A stretch of 64,000 nt of DNA from Branchiostoma floridae (GCF_000003815.2 NW_023365714.1:183858-247857), one strand, 5' to 3'. Positions 1 to 10,900 are shown, counted from the first letter of the stretch. Notes: generated from the letters alone by a model not told the origin. Made by a program: numbers and translations.

Positions 1-1289
1 TAGCTGCAGCTTTCGTTGTGACACATCTGAAAACTCTACCGCACAATTCAGCATTGTTTTGTTTTACTTGTACAAAACAGAACACAATTAAACACATCAT
101 TCTACATGACAGTAGGACTCTATCGTAATCTATCACAAGCATCGCAAAGATACAAATATAAGTCAACTTCTATTGCAAAACATATCAAACTTTGTACTCT
201 AGTTGAAGTCAAAGCTGATTTTAAGCACAAAATTGTCAACATAGTATTTATAACAAATAATGGAATGTGAGTCTCACCAAAACATGACAACACAAACACA
301 AGTTACTCACTCTTTCAAATCATATCAAATCTTGTCATCAGCTAGTCAAAGCTGGAGACGCCGTCGTAAAACAGACTGTTGAAAATTTACACAACAAACA
401 TCACTGACAAACACTACAATTTAATATCAATTGGAAATTAGATTTTCACTGCAAAGCCCACAAAAAGAAAATTACAATTATATTTTTGTCCCAAAATACA
501 ATAGAATTCTTAAGTTTCACGAAAACATGATATAATACTAAAGATATAATTCCATTTCCCCCTCAAAATACAATAATTCGTAAATTTTTATCTTACGGAG
601 ACATCTCAAAGGTAAAACATACAATTATGTTTGTAATCTCCAAACAGATCCACGGTGGCGTAATATAGTATCAAACCCACTGTAGGTGGCCGTTTGACTC
701 CCTTTGGACAGCTTTGATACTATCTTATGGCACCGTAGGATCTGCTTGGAGATTATTATGTTTGTACTTCCAAGTATATGAAATTCGGAGGTTTCATGCC
801 AACATCAAAACAGTAAACAATACAATTCCGTTCCCTTTCCAACATTTATGAAAGCCGTAATAATAGCTTACAAGATTCCATGTTACTGATGATAAAGCCG
901 TTTGAACATTCCATTGTTTATAGTGTCACGGAAGATTCTGTTCGGTACTATACAATGTCTAAGTCTGCTTTACTCGTAGCTGGGGTACTATAATCGCTAC
1001 TAGGTTCAATTTCAATTCCTACTTTTGTGAAAAGCAATTCCGGATTATTTGTAACAGAAGGTTCTACCTTTGTGTAGTTAACATTTTACAAACCAGCCAG
1101 ACCTTTGGGCGGGTGATTTTCCCATCATCGTCCAACTTCCTGGACGATGCTGTTCACTAAGATGTCCGTTTTTGGTATTCTTGGAAACTTTGGTATGCTT
1201 TCTTCTTTCAATGTGTATTTTAGGTTCTACTTAGCTTTTAGAAAGAGGATAGATTAAACAAAAAACACAAGCTTGGTGGGGTTTGTATT
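1..1289 (-). other. Probable 3' untranslated/flanking region of LRR-1
   Basis: No coding potential is seen. The segment is AT-rich and contains diverged copies of a phrase close to AACATCACAACAGTAAA followed by ACAATTCCGT. The same phrase recurs downstream of LRR-4, LRR-5 and LRR-6 (for example near 20.65 and 20.88 kb, 25.0 and 25.2 kb, 30.46 kb). That makes it a family 3'UTR segment rather than random intergenic DNA. A short foldback transposon is inserted at 634-755. The true poly(A) site is probably outside the window or within the first bases. Confidence 0.5.
634..755. mobile_element. MITE with terminal inverted repeats and 9-bp target duplication
   Basis: The element begins TAATCTCCAAACAGATCC and ends with the complementary GGATCTGCTTGGAGATTA. 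The inner arms (near TATAGTATCAAA and TTTGATACTATC) are also complementary. TTATGTTTG lies directly on both sides (625-633 and 756-764) and reads as a target-site duplication. At 122 bp it cannot encode a transposase. A 9-bp duplication is typical of Mutator-like elements, hAT elements usually giving 8, so the superfamily is a guess. A relative with the same terminus is at 54744-54861. Confidence 0.85.
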
Positions 1290-3311
1290 TTATAGACCAG
1301 CCAGACTTTTGGGTAGCCCGGACGGGCAGGTTTGCTGGTAGATGAAATGGTTCTTCAGGGGTCCGTAGCTGTTTGCATCGTCAGTTTTTGCCGGCCCGTT
1401 CTGGTAACCTGCCTGAGACCCTCCTGCCGTGATGGGCGGAAGTGGAGGCCGCAGAACCGCAGAACTGTTATCAAAGCTGTACGGAAGCGGAACTATTCCC
1501 AATCTTCCTGCCCGGCTCTCTACGTCATCAGATGAATGGTCTGCTGCCCTTGCCGCGGAGGCACCCTGCCTTGTGTGAGCAAGGTCCCTGGTTGGTGCGT
1601 CGTTTGATTTGCTGCGAACGTCACTGAGGTCTGGGGCAGGACTCGTTTTGACCCTTCGCTTTGCACACCAGATTGTGAGGAAAATGGCCAAGGCGAGGAG
1701 AATTCCGATCGTCACGCCTAGAAACCCAGCAAGGAAGACTGACTGAAAGTTCGGACAGGAAGAAGGGCCTACCTCGCTTTCTTCCCCTCCCAGGGGAAAG
1801 TGGACGTCACCAGGCTTTTTTGTTTGGTCAGTTGTTTGTTTAGTCGTCTGATAAGTTGTCTGATCAATCATTTGGTCAGTTGTTCCGTTAGTCGTTTGGT
1901 CTGTTGTTTTATCAGTTGTTTGGTCAGTTTTTGTTTGGTCAGTTGTTTGGTCAGTTGTTGTTTGGTCACTTGTTTGATCAGTTGTTTGGTCAGTTGTTTG
2001 GTCAGTTGTTTGATCAGTTGTTTGGTCAGTTGTTTGGTCAGTTGTTTGATCAGTTGTTTGGTCAGTTGTTTGGTCAGTTGTTTGGTCAGTTGCTTGGTCA
2101 GTTGTTTGGTCAGTTGCTTGGTCAGTTGTTTGGTCAGTTGTTTGGACAGTTGTTTGGACAGTTGTTTGGTCAGTCGTTTGGTCAGTTGTTTGGTCAGTTG
2201 TTTGGTCAGTTGTTTGGACAGTTGTTTGGACAGTTGTTTGGTCAGTTGTTTGGGCAGTTGTTGGATCAGTTGTTTGGTCAGTTGTTTGGTCAGTTGTTTG
2301 GTCAGTTGTTCTGTCATCAGTTGTTTGGATATTTGCTGGGGCAGTTGTTTTGGAAGTTGTTTGGTCAGTTGTTGGAGATGCCATTGAAGTGGAAGCTTCC
2401 AGCATAGCAACAGACGAGGTACTCAAAGCTGAGGAAACTTCTCTTGTTGTTATTGTCGTTGTTGTTGTTGCATTTTCACAGATCAGATCGTCAGGATTTA
2501 TATCGTGTAGTAAGCTTTTCCCTTGCAGGTTAGCAGGTTTGGCACAAATGATCTGGCTATCAAATCGAGAAGACCCGGTCATTCTTAGCTTTATGGGAAG
2601 CATCCTGCAGTCACACCGCCACGGGTTACGATTGATGCTACCATATGAGAGGGGGGCTATTACGTCATATGCCATGGGGGAGAGAATCTCTATGTGGTTC
2701 TGATCCAACCGAATCTCTAACAACAGTGAAATATTAAGATTCAATAAAATGTCAGGAAATGTGTTAATGCGGTTGTTACCTAGCCACAGAAATTTCAGCC
2801 GGGGAGGATTTACAAATGTGCCAGCTGCGAGGGTACTGATGTTATTGTTAGTAAGTATGAGATAGTAGAGCTTCGGGGTGGTTGTGAATGTTCCCCCCTC
2901 GATACTGTGAATGTTGTTGTTTCTCAGATCTAGGACCCCCAGGTTATCAAGTCCCACAAACATGTCAGCTGTGAGTCTGGTTAACTGGTTATTCTCAAGG
3001 TGCAGGTGAGCTAACCTGCTTAAGTTGTAGAACGCTCTGCTGTTTATTACGGAAAGCTGATTTGACTCAAGATTCAAGACATCTACGTTGGTGTACCTGG
3101 AGAAGTCAGACTGGCTAACGGTTGTGATGACGTTATTCTCCAGGTTCAGATTACGAATGGTTGTAGGCAGGAACTGAGGAACACTGCTGAGGCCTCTGTT
3201 GTCACAGTCACAGGCCCATGACTGTGGTAACAGGTTACAGGTGCTGCTGCAGGCTGCGATCGGTCCAAATTTCTTGAGGAGGATCAGAAGAAGAACCAGG
3301 ATCCTCTTCAT
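1290..3311 (-). CDS. LRR-1: LRR transmembrane receptor with TTDQ-repeat stalk
   Basis: Single-exon 673-residue type I membrane protein. Residues 1-20 form a signal peptide (KRILVLLLILL core, cleavage before CSSTC). A cysteine-rich LRRNT (about 21-48) leads into seven 24-residue LRRs. The LRRCT starts NPWRCDCRML (about 229-280) and ends DDLICEN. About 160 residues of Thr-Thr-Asp-Gln repeats form a mucin-like stalk encoded by a 12-bp tandem repeat (about 1830-2345). One helix (about 525-549, VFLAGFLGVTIGILLALAIF) precedes a 124-residue tail with RPPLPPI and the end motif HFIYQQTCPSGLP. The start is preceded by a pyrimidine-rich acceptor ending TACAG|AAAA-ATG, so a 5'UTR intron is likely. The ligand is unknown. 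The protein is related in architecture to LRRC15-like and VLR-like proteins; an immune or adhesion role is an inference. Confidence 0.9.
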   Translation of the reverse strand: MKRILVLLLILLKKFGPIAACSSTCNLLPQSWACDCDNRGLSSVPQFLPTTIRNLNLENNVITTVSQSDFSRYTNVDVLNLESNQLSVINSRAFYNLSRLAHLHLENNQLTRLTADMFVGLDNLGVLDLRNNNIHSIEGGTFTTTPKLYYLILTNNNISTLAAGTFVNPPRLKFLWLGNNRINTFPDILLNLNISLLLEIRLDQNHIEILSPMAYDVIAPLSYGSINRNPWRCDCRMLPIKLRMTGSSRFDSQIICAKPANLQGKSLLHDINPDDLICENATTTTTITTREVSSALSTSSVAMLEASTSMASPTTDQTTSKTTAPANIQTTDDRTTDQTTDQTTDQTTDPTTAQTTDQTTVQTTVQTTDQTTDQTTDQTTDQTTVQTTVQTTDQTTDQATDQTTDQATDQTTDQTTDQTTDQTTDQTTDQTTDQTTDQTTDQTTDQTSDQTTTDQTTDQTKTDQTTDKTTDQTTNGTTDQMIDQTTYQTTKQTTDQTKKPGDVHFPLGGEESEVGPSSCPNFQSVFLAGFLGVTIGILLALAIFLTIWCAKRRVKTSPAPDLSDVRSKSNDAPTRDLAHTRQGASAARAADHSSDDVESRAGRLGIVPLPYSFDNSSAVLRPPLPPITAGGSQAGYQNGPAKTDDANSYGPLKNHFIYQQTCPSGLPKSLAGL
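1830..2345. repeat. 12-bp coding minisatellite in LRR-1 stalk
   Basis: About forty imperfect copies of TTGTTTGGTCAG (plus-strand reading), encoding TTDQ on the minus strand. The 12-bp period is a multiple of three, so length changes keep the gene in frame. It also keeps all the antisense frames open, which explains several long spurious open frames here. Confidence 0.93.
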
Positions 3312-3865
3312 TTTTCTGTACAGTGTAAAGAAGATGCGGTCCTACTTACACAAATTTCATTCCATCAAAACTTGACTTGGTAGCTACTTAATTAAAAAGT
3401 AAGGGTTATGAAATGCTCTATTACATCATACTTGGTAAAAAACGGGTTTCCTAAAATCACTTCAAGATTGCGTACACAAGTCTACTGACTAAAGATGTCA
3501 AGGTTGCTTGAAGCTGTATCCTAGCAGCATGTGCAAAAGTATAAGTGGATTGAATAATTGATCGAAGTATGAATAGGTCTTATTATTTGGATCTTGTGTA
3601 TATATTGTACTACTTTATGCATAAATTTGTGTATGGGCGACATTTCACCGCATCCCTGCAATCGCAGCTGTGGAAAGTGCTATTAACATAGATTTTGGCA
3701 GTTGCGTTATATATTGAAAGAGATTGTAAGGTATTCAAAGGCCATTGATCATTCGTCCAGCTAAACAAAGTATTCCACAAATGTCCGTCGACCTAGCAAG
3801 GAAGTGCTGCATATGTCAGTCTTGCCTTGAATCAGCACTACAAAAATCACACCGTTCTGTTATAG
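3312..3865 (-). other. 5'UTR intron and upstream region of LRR-1
   Basis: Non-coding. The first bases past the ATG, read on the minus strand, form a splice acceptor. Around 3718-3775 lies the phrase AAAGGCCATTGATCA followed by AGCTAAACAAAG. It recurs upstream of LRR-2 (about 15045-15090) and, without a gene, at about 8170-8215 and 11180-11215. It is probably a conserved part of the 5' intron or promoter-proximal region. Confidence 0.5.
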
Positions 3866-3993
3866 ATAAACTAAACTTTAACAAACCAACACTACAAATA
3901 GATTGAGAGTTACCCCGAAGTTTCAGCTGACTCCGAAAATTTCGGCTAAGATCCAATCTATTTGTAGTGTTGGTTAGTTAAAATTTAGTTTAT
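3866..3993. mobile_element. Foldback element (MITE-like)
   Basis: The left arm ATAAACTAAACTTTAACA plus CCAACACTACAAATAGATTG is mirrored by CAATCTATTTGTAGTGTTGG and TTAAAATTTAGTTTAT on the right. The arms are about 45 bp around a loop of about 40 bp. A 12-bp direct repeat CACACCGTTCTG sits outside it at 3848-3859 and 4017-4028, which may be a target duplication of a slightly larger insertion. There is no open frame. Confidence 0.75.
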
Positions 3994-4276
3994 CCATAAA
4001 TCATAATGCCATTTACCACACCGTTCTGAATTAAAGATCGGCTGCTTCTGTCTTTCAGTTGGTTTGCAGATGCTGTTGGCATGGCCATGGGAAATGGTAC
4101 CAAGTCTTAGTCACATTGCGCGCTCCGGAACGCCGCAATGACTTGGCAAAGGGTCTAACTCCATGTAAACTGTAATATCTTATTCTGCTTGTAAGGTAGT
4201 CAATTTGAGGACTTTTAGCCAGCAATCGGCCCGAGGCATTACATTGTGCACACACAGTAGACATCATAGTTAACTA

Positions 4277-4624
4277 AAGCTAGGGGCACAACCCGCCGTA
4301 CGTGCAATTTGCCCGTGCTACGTGCGCCGTCCGTACAGCAATTTGACTGTGAGAAAACTCACGGAGCCAGTGCGTTGTGCGCCCATTGTCTGTACAGGGC
4401 AGGCGCGTCGCCCGTACTGGCACTTTACGGGGGGCTAATCCGCAGCCCAATCGCAGAGAAAGTTCTGCTTGCACTTAAAATTCTTCGACGTGTCTGCGTG
4501 CTCCCAAATCCGTCAAATTCCCTACGAGTTCGTACGGAGACGGTTACGGATACCAAAAGATTGTCCACGTTTTGGCACGTAGACAGCACGTATTTGCACG
4601 TACGGCGGGTTGTGCCCCTAGCTT
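4277..4624. mobile_element. 348-bp element with ~30-bp terminal inverted repeats
   Basis: The left end AAGCTAGGGGCACAACCCGC, continuing CGTACGTGCAA, is exactly complementary to the right end, which finishes GGGTTGTGCCCCTAGCTT. The interior is GC-rich with many ACGT and CGTAC words, unlike its AT-rich surroundings. It has no transposase frame. I could not define a clean target duplication, so the superfamily is open. Confidence 0.85.
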
Positions 4625-5036
4625 AAAAGAAAGGTAAAGAACGAAACCCTTCTTACTTGCAGCTTTTCTCTAACAGCTATAAGTTGCATAAGAAGCCATG
4701 AAACTCCTGAAAGAAGCTTTACATATTCAATACGAATTATCAAAAATGAAAAATGAGACCATTTGCAGGTCTGCTTTACCATTCTACCTGCAAGCTAGAA
4801 CCCTGTAGTCAGTACAAATCCGGTACCAAAAGCTTCCCTCACCACGTGAAAGGGTAAGGTAGTCCCAAGAGAATTCTTACTTGTCTAATCTTAAGTTACC
4901 TTGCTTGCCTGGTGAGTTTAACCCACTATCCTGTTTTCTCCAACATCATAACCATCAGGATACCGGCACCAAAGGTTCCCTTAACTGTGTGAACGTTAAT
5001 ATGGTCCTGACGGAATCCTCTCGTGTCCAATTCTAC

Positions 5037-5100
5037 CTGTTGTAAGGCAAGTCCAACTGTTCTGGTCTTTCTTGACGCAAAACCTGTAACTATGCTGCTG
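5037..5100 (-). promoter_or_regulatory. Candidate non-coding exon 1 of LRR-1
   Basis: Minus-strand reading: a segment related to GCAGTTACAGGGTTTG and the following CTTGGACTTG phrase ends at AACAG|GTAGAA, a good splice donor (junction at 5037). It is the copy nearest LRR-1 with an intact donor. The acceptor would be the one just before the ATG at 3311. The transcription start is not defined by the sequence alone. Confidence 0.45.
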
Positions 5101-5768
5101 TAGTTGGCTATAGAAGGAGTTTATCTTGATTTACTCACAATACTAGACAGTCGTGTATTGTTGTAGCGAAGAGGTTAAAAGGCCATCTACTTTTAGCTGT
5201 GGTCGTGTATTGTGCTACAAGGTTTAACCCTCTTCCTACTGCCTTCAACCCGACACAAATCAGGCATCAACGATTTCCTCAACCGTGTGATGATTAAGGC
5301 GGTTTCAATGGTATATTCACGTATCAAATTTTGTCTTGCCCAAGCGTTCTGGTCTTCACACCCGAGACAGACCCTGTAACTACGCGGCAGGTTCTGCTAT
5401 AGTAGGAGTTAATCTCAATTTTTCGCCCTAGTTGGTGGCCGCGTATTGTTGCAGCGAGGCGGTTAAATCCTCATTTATCCACCTTGGTTGTTGGACGTAT
5501 ATTGTTGTAGTGCCAAGGTCAATCCTAATTTATACATCTCGTTGTTGAAACACCTTTGTACAGACGGTACTTAGATGTTTGATGTTACAGTTTAGATTAA
5601 AGATTACACGGGTAAACTTCCTAACTGTTAAACCAAGAGGCGCAACGGCAACACATGTTGACACCTGGATAAGATTTAAGTTTTCTACCTCCACACTTAC
5701 AGCAAGTACGAATCCAGTACCAAAAGTTTCCTTAACCTTGTATGGAATGAATATGGTTCCAACTTCAC

Positions 5769-5850
5769 CAGTTCTAAGACAAGTCCAAGTGTTCTCTTTC
5801 CTGCCTCCTTCACACCCAGACAAATCCTGTAACTACGCAGCAGGTTTGGC
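5769..5850 (-). promoter_or_regulatory. Second upstream copy of family exon 1
   Basis: Same segment as at 5037, better preserved (ACAAATCCTGTAACTACGCAG on the plus strand begins near 5821). The donor position reads CTG|GTGAAG instead of CAG|GTAA, so it may be weak. It could be an alternative first exon of LRR-1 or a relic. Confidence 0.4.
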
Positions 5851-6080
5851 TGTAGAAGCAATTAGTCTCAATATACTGACATTGGCCGTTGGACGTGTAT
5901 TGTTGTAGTGAGGCGTTTATCACTATTTAGCTACTTTCTTTGTTGGTCGTGTATTGTTGTAGCGCCTGAGTTAAATATCCATTTACATCCTTCCTGACTG
6001 TTGGTCCGTCTTTGTACAGAGTGTTTACCTACCTCCCCAGACTCTATGTGTTGCGTAAACTAAATTTGTGTGATGCACTA

Positions 6081-8160
6081 TTTTTGATTAATCTAATGGG
6101 GGTAAGGTCTTGACCTAGTCATGTCTGTGCGTCTGCCTTTGTTTTGGTGTTTATACCAATCCCAAGACACAATGCAATTACCATGCATCCTCAGTACTAG
6201 TACTGCCTTTTTGGCCGTAAAATGACCGCAGAGTTGGACAGGGCTGCAGCCTGTCATCTCTGATGTTTGAGTTAATTCACTACTTCCGTCCCAGGATGTT
6301 GTTCAGTGATGCAACAGTAACATGACGTCACTTCCCGCGTCAAACTGGCCATGTTGAAGACAGGTGGTTTTCGCCTTCTCATTATCTCATGGATGACGTC
6401 AGGCTTACGTCACCTGTTCTTAGGTCTAATGCTCCAACTTGCACAGCACGAAGTCTGGTATTTAAGCAAGCTTAAATCAAACATAAACATGAAGTTTCTG
6501 CACCCTTTCCGCAACTTAACGACTTCTATCCGTGTACGTAAAGATTTCCTTCAATGTTACCTTTACGTTAGCACGTATATGTACGTTTCGGCACACAGTT
6601 TTTCCGTATCCTTTACGGGCGGAAAGCATGCGTTTCTTACGAGCTTTCCGTGATCTTTTGACCACCTTTACAGTCGAATTCCGTCACGATTTTCCCCACG
6701 TTTATGTGTCGTTTACACACACTGAAAGGCACCTGAAGAAGTACAGAAACGTTTTCCGTGATCTTTCCTTGGACTATAGTTGTCGTTTATTTTTAGTAAA
6801 GGCGGCGTAAGTTTAAACCTTTCCGCATCTTTAGGTAGGTTTTATGTGTTTTGTGTGGCTTACATTGGAACTTTGTACGCTTTGTGTCTGATAGATGCCT
6901 AAAGTTGTGGATTTCCGCATTGGGTATGCGTGTCTCGTTTGGTTTGAATCATACCTACACCCCGGTCCGGTACCTATGGCTTCGTCGTCTAAATTATCTT
7001 TTAATTCTAATTGTGGACTTGGATTGGTCGACCGAGGGAACAATCGGTGTACATATCCATACACGAACCCCCGCTACATTTAAGTCCACAATTTGGAGTC
7101 CAGTGTCGGGCGATACGCCTGGAAAGACGTCATTTCAAGCGGCATAGTTCCGTCTGGCCATCACATTAGGAAAAATCCGCTGAGATTCCCGAAGACGGGT
7201 ACTGCTTTGTGATGAACAGGCCGTGCTCTTCATGTAGTCTTCCCCAGCTTATTCTGGTCAAGACGACACCCTGACTTGTGCCCCGTTGAAGACTCTCCAA
7301 CATATTCCGTTTCCGGCAAGCTGTGAGTGTCCGAGGGTTATGTTCGTTCGTCCTGTGGTTCTGTCGGAAATTCGGAATCCATAATTTTGCGGCAAAGTCA
7401 CGCCGACTAATCCTTGTGTTGAAACGGGTCCAAGGCTCCTTCGTGACTTGTCCCGAAACAGACGCCCTGCAAACTGGTTTCTTCTATAAATTCTGGCGGA
7501 AGATGTTCCGTGTAGCACATCACGAAATCGCCGCGAAATGCAGCCAGCCGCGCGGTGTCGTTGCGAATCCCTCGCCGTAGCCGTGTCAGGCATTTCGCCG
7601 TAAGAGATTTCGTGATGTTCCATGTTCGCCGCAAAATGTTCGCCGCGAAATGCAGCCAGCCGCGCGGTGTCGTTGCGAAACCCTCGCCGTAGCCGTGTCA
7701 GGCATTTCGCCGTAAGAGATTTCGTGATGTTCCATGTAAGACATCACAGATTCACCACAAAATGAAACTGATCGCCCGAGTTCGTTTCACGCCTTCGCCG
7801 TGTCAGGCATTCCGCCGTGACCGTGTCGGGATCGTGAATGACATCACGAAATCAACGCAAAATGCATCTAGCCCCTCGGCCCGTTTCAACAACAGGAACA
7901 TAGTAAGCAGACCATTTAATTCTCACTTGTTGGGGGTGTAGTTATGTAGAATTCCTACAATATCCTACAATTGTTGCTGTAGACATTTGTAGAGAGGGAC
8001 AGAGGAAGCAGACCACCCAATTGCAAGTTTTACATGTAGGCAGTGCAGTTTTGTAGAAATCCTACACATTTCTACAATTGTTCCTGTAGACATTTGTAGT
8101 GATGTAAAAATCGTACACAAGAAACTTGGCCTACACATTTCTACATATGTTCCTGTAGAC
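6081..8160. other. Intergenic DNA with GC-rich repeats
   Basis: No convincing gene; the short open frames overlap in several frames and have no family features. From about 7160 to 7870 the DNA is rich in CGCC, CGAAATG and TTTCG words. It contains a 112-bp direct duplication (about 7530-7640 and 7642-7752). From 7940 to 8160 there are three copies of a phrase like TTCTACAATTGTTCCTGTAG followed by ACATTTGTAG. These look like repeat-derived sequence. Confidence 0.5.
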
Positions 8161-8423
8161 AAAAAGCTTGTGAGGTATTCAAATGTCATTAATCAATGCC
8201 AAGGTAAACAGAGTGTCACTCTTTGGGGTATATGGACAAATGCATTACATACAGTGGCTTGTGATAGATACGTTGGACATAAATCTACAGATTTCTGCAT
8301 ATGCAGTTCAATAGTCTTACTTGGATCCACAGCCACAGCCCCTAACATATAATACAGTACAGCATTCACGGTCTGTTTGTAGTGAGACAAAGAGACTAAT
8401 GGCTTCGGTAGCCGCCTTTCTAC

Positions 8424-8520
8424 TTTGCAGACTGTGATAAGGTCCTGTTGATTTGATTATATGGATGACATCCTCGCTCGCATCAATTTTCGGCTGTTTC
8501 CAAAAAAAAAGTTTTCTACC
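8424..8520 (+). repeat. Interspersed repeat with conserved core (copy 1)
   Basis: Contains TTTGATTATATGGATGACAT followed by CCTC and a tail rich in A. The same core occurs on the minus strand at 58600-58686, and similarity extends about 80 bp. It may be the conserved central domain of a SINE superfamily. I recognise the pattern as repeat-like but cannot name the family with certainty. Confidence 0.55.
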
Positions 8521-8639
8521 ACAGAGTGAATTGTGCAAAGCAGCTGTAAAATTAGCACATATACGCTGTAGATTGAAAAAAAGTATAAAAAAACAGATAA
8601 CTAATGCCATAGATTGCCAAAGTAAATCTAAAGTCAAAG

Positions 8640-10300
8640 AATAAGTGTGAAACTGAAAGGACAGAAAGAAGAAAAAAATCTATTGTTGGTATAGGGTAAC
8701 AGTACAGAAAATTCAGGTATAGGTCCATTTCAGGTCCAGAGGATCATTTCCGGACCTGAACCTGGACCTGATTGTCTGTGGAAACTCGAGAACTGGCAAT
8801 ACTCAAAACAATGGTAATTGGTCAATTTTGCTACAAAGAAATCTTCTTCGTCTTCATTACCCTCTAAAAACCCCACTGGGGTGTCGCTGAGGGGGGGGGG
8901 GGGGCTTGCGGATTAGGGCAAGGCAGCCAAACCGGCCTTAAAGAAATCTGCTTGGTGGAATATCAGACGCCCATTGGCATTTTAAAATCCCATCTCCATG
9001 TAATCAAGGCTGTCTCTGTACCTTTGACTGCAACAAATAATTGAATCTTGAGATTATTATTTACAGCATATTCTAACTGTATGAGGTGCGTGGTCAAGGA
9101 AATAGCAGTGATACCGGTAAGAGGCATCATATTGTGCAAACGAAAGAAATGAGTCCTGGTCATGTACATCATTTTGATTATCTAATACATTTTAAACAAC
9201 TGATTTGTCAAAGAAGATTACAAAACGTGACCGGTAACGTCTTCCAGCTAGGATTAATTGAATAAGCTAAAAAAACAAAGATATTTACCTTCTTCCTGTT
9301 ACCCCCAAACCCCTTAAATAGTTGTACCAAAGGTTTAGTTGTGAAGATTAATGCAGTTTCAAGACAATAGCCACTTGACAAACTTTATCTTACGTTACCT
9401 GATCTAAGAAGAGGCCACTATGTACAGATCCGGCACCCGAAACGTTTCCTCTAACTATATAAAGGTTAAGGAGATCGAATGGTATCTTCACTTGTTAATG
9501 TTTCCTGTTCTAAGACAAGTCCAAGTGTTCTGGTTTTTCCTGACTCCGTCACACCCGACACAAACCCTGTAACTACGCAGCAGGTTTGGCTGTAGAAGGA
9601 GTTAATCTTAATTTAGTCACAGTGGTTGTCGGTCGTGTATTGTTGTTTCAAGGTGGTCAAATGCCATTTATTCACCCTAGCTGCTGGCCATGAATTGTTG
9701 TAGAGAGACGGTTAAATGTTAAATGTTCGTTTATCTGCGTCAGTTGTTGGTCATGTATAAGTAGCGCGTGAGTTAAATCCATATTTATCCTAGGTGATGG
9801 TCGTGCATTGTTGTTGAATCGACATTAACTAGATTTTATTTGTAGGTCATGTATTGTTGTACTCCCCAAGTTTCTTGGTACGACTTTGTACACTGTCAGA
9901 CATTTTGCCTACCTGCCCAAGCAACAATTTGCCACAAAGTTGCTATTCAAAATAATTTGTTTGATACAGACTTTCCTTCACCATAAGAGAGAGAAGTCTT
10001 GTTTTACGAATGTTTGTGTGTCTGTATGTGTTTTTGCCATTTTTCCTTGAGCCTGGGGAGCGAAGTCTTTTTTAGGCTAGTGTGCCTGCTTATCTGTAAT
10101 GTGTTACTGCCATTTCCAATATACACGATGTAGCGTTACTATAAAGCCTCAGTGCTGCAAAAGTTTTCAGGCTGGAATGATGACAAAGCAGTGTGGGTAA
10201 GGGGGTGAATTCTGCCATCTCTGTCGTCGCCTGCTCGGTATCTCATTGATGACCTAAGATTATGTGTTTTGTTTAAAATGGAATATTGAGACAGAAGAAG
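8640..10300. other. Intergenic DNA with orphan family 5' segment
   Basis: No gene. A poly-G run lies at about 8890-8903. The 9.3-9.9 kb part matches the upstream region of LRR-2 (15.65-15.9 kb), including a first-exon copy at 9505-9588 and single minisatellite-type units. There is no LRR coding frame downstream of it before LRR-1. Confidence 0.5.
9505..9588 (-). promoter_or_regulatory. Orphan family exon 1 with destroyed donor
   Basis: Very similar to the LRR-2 exon 1 at 15753-15835. The bases after CAG read GA instead of GT, so splicing at the usual position is not possible. Read as a relic of a lost gene unit. Confidence 0.5.
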
Positions 10301-10900
10301 ACAATGAAAAACACATCATTCCACTTGTTCACGAAGTGGGTTTATTTGAAATTCTGCAAACTTCAAAACAAGAAAATACAGGTTCTTTGACTGTGCGGTA
10401 TGCAGTAGGTGGTTTCAGCTTCCGTTGTTAGACAAATCACAAAAGTATTCTACCAGTGAGCTTTCACAGCACAGAAAACACATCATTCCTTGGGAAAACG
10501 AAAGCAACATATAAAAGTCTAAAGCAAATAAATGGTAGTAAATCAATTTCTTTGAAAGCCGAAAGGTGTAGACATATCGGTAAGCTTCCGTTGCCAGGCA
10601 AAGGACATAATTCACCATTGACATTTTATACCAGAGAAAACAATCATTTGAAGGGAAGTCACAATCGTCCCTGAATCAAAGTCTTAAGCTGACATCACAA
10701 CAGTAATTCTGTTTCTATCTGTCAGCCAAATTTGCCAACGTTTTCATCTCATTGCCATACTTTTCTGGAACACATGTTCAACACATGCAAATCAGTTCAT
10801 CTCTCAAGATGTTCCAAAGTTTGTAAAACAGTTTTTGAACAATCCAGTCATTTTGCAGGATGAATACCGAGAGGAATTTTTTTAGAAAGAGCTATATTTT
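10300..10900 (-). other. Orphan 3'UTR copy without a coding region
   Basis: This stretch matches the 3'UTR of LRR-2 (13.2-13.65 kb). It has the same phrases in the same order: a family phrase around CACATCATTCCAC, then GGGTTTATTTGA (poly(A) signal on the minus strand at 10341-10346), then CATTTTGCAGGATGAAT-like sequence just before where the stop codon should be. Beyond 10.9 kb no LRR coding sequence remains. It marks a gene unit whose coding part was lost. Confidence 0.6.
10341..10346 (-). terminator. Orphan poly(A) signal AATAAA
   Basis: AATAAA on the minus strand inside a copy of the LRR-2 3'UTR. It serves no visible coding region. Confidence 0.4.

Larger units (their letters stand above)
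4625..6080 (-). other. Array of family upstream units 5' of LRR-1
   Basis: No genes. The stretch is made of at least three diverged copies of the family first-exon/promoter segment (near 5037-5115, 5320-5400 and 5769-5860). Each is followed by single copies of the GTCGTGTATTGTTGTAG-type unit that forms the minisatellite at 15.9-16.55 kb. It appears to be a decayed tandem duplication of the upstream part of an LRR gene. Confidence 0.55.

Noticed and set aside
1800-2410. Long open frames antisense to LRR-1 (LVSC- and FGQL-repeat proteins) and a third frame (TKQL repeats)
   Set aside because: The 12-bp period keeps the frames free of stops; they are shadows of the TTDQ repeat with no start context or domains.
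1290-3311. ITAM/ITIM immune signalling motifs in the tails
   Set aside because: YGPL and YQQT do not have the required flanking residues or paired spacing; only the PPLP motif is clear.
6351-6810. Overlapping 92-100-codon frames
   Set aside because: Several overlapping frames on the same strand in repeat-like sequence with no family features.
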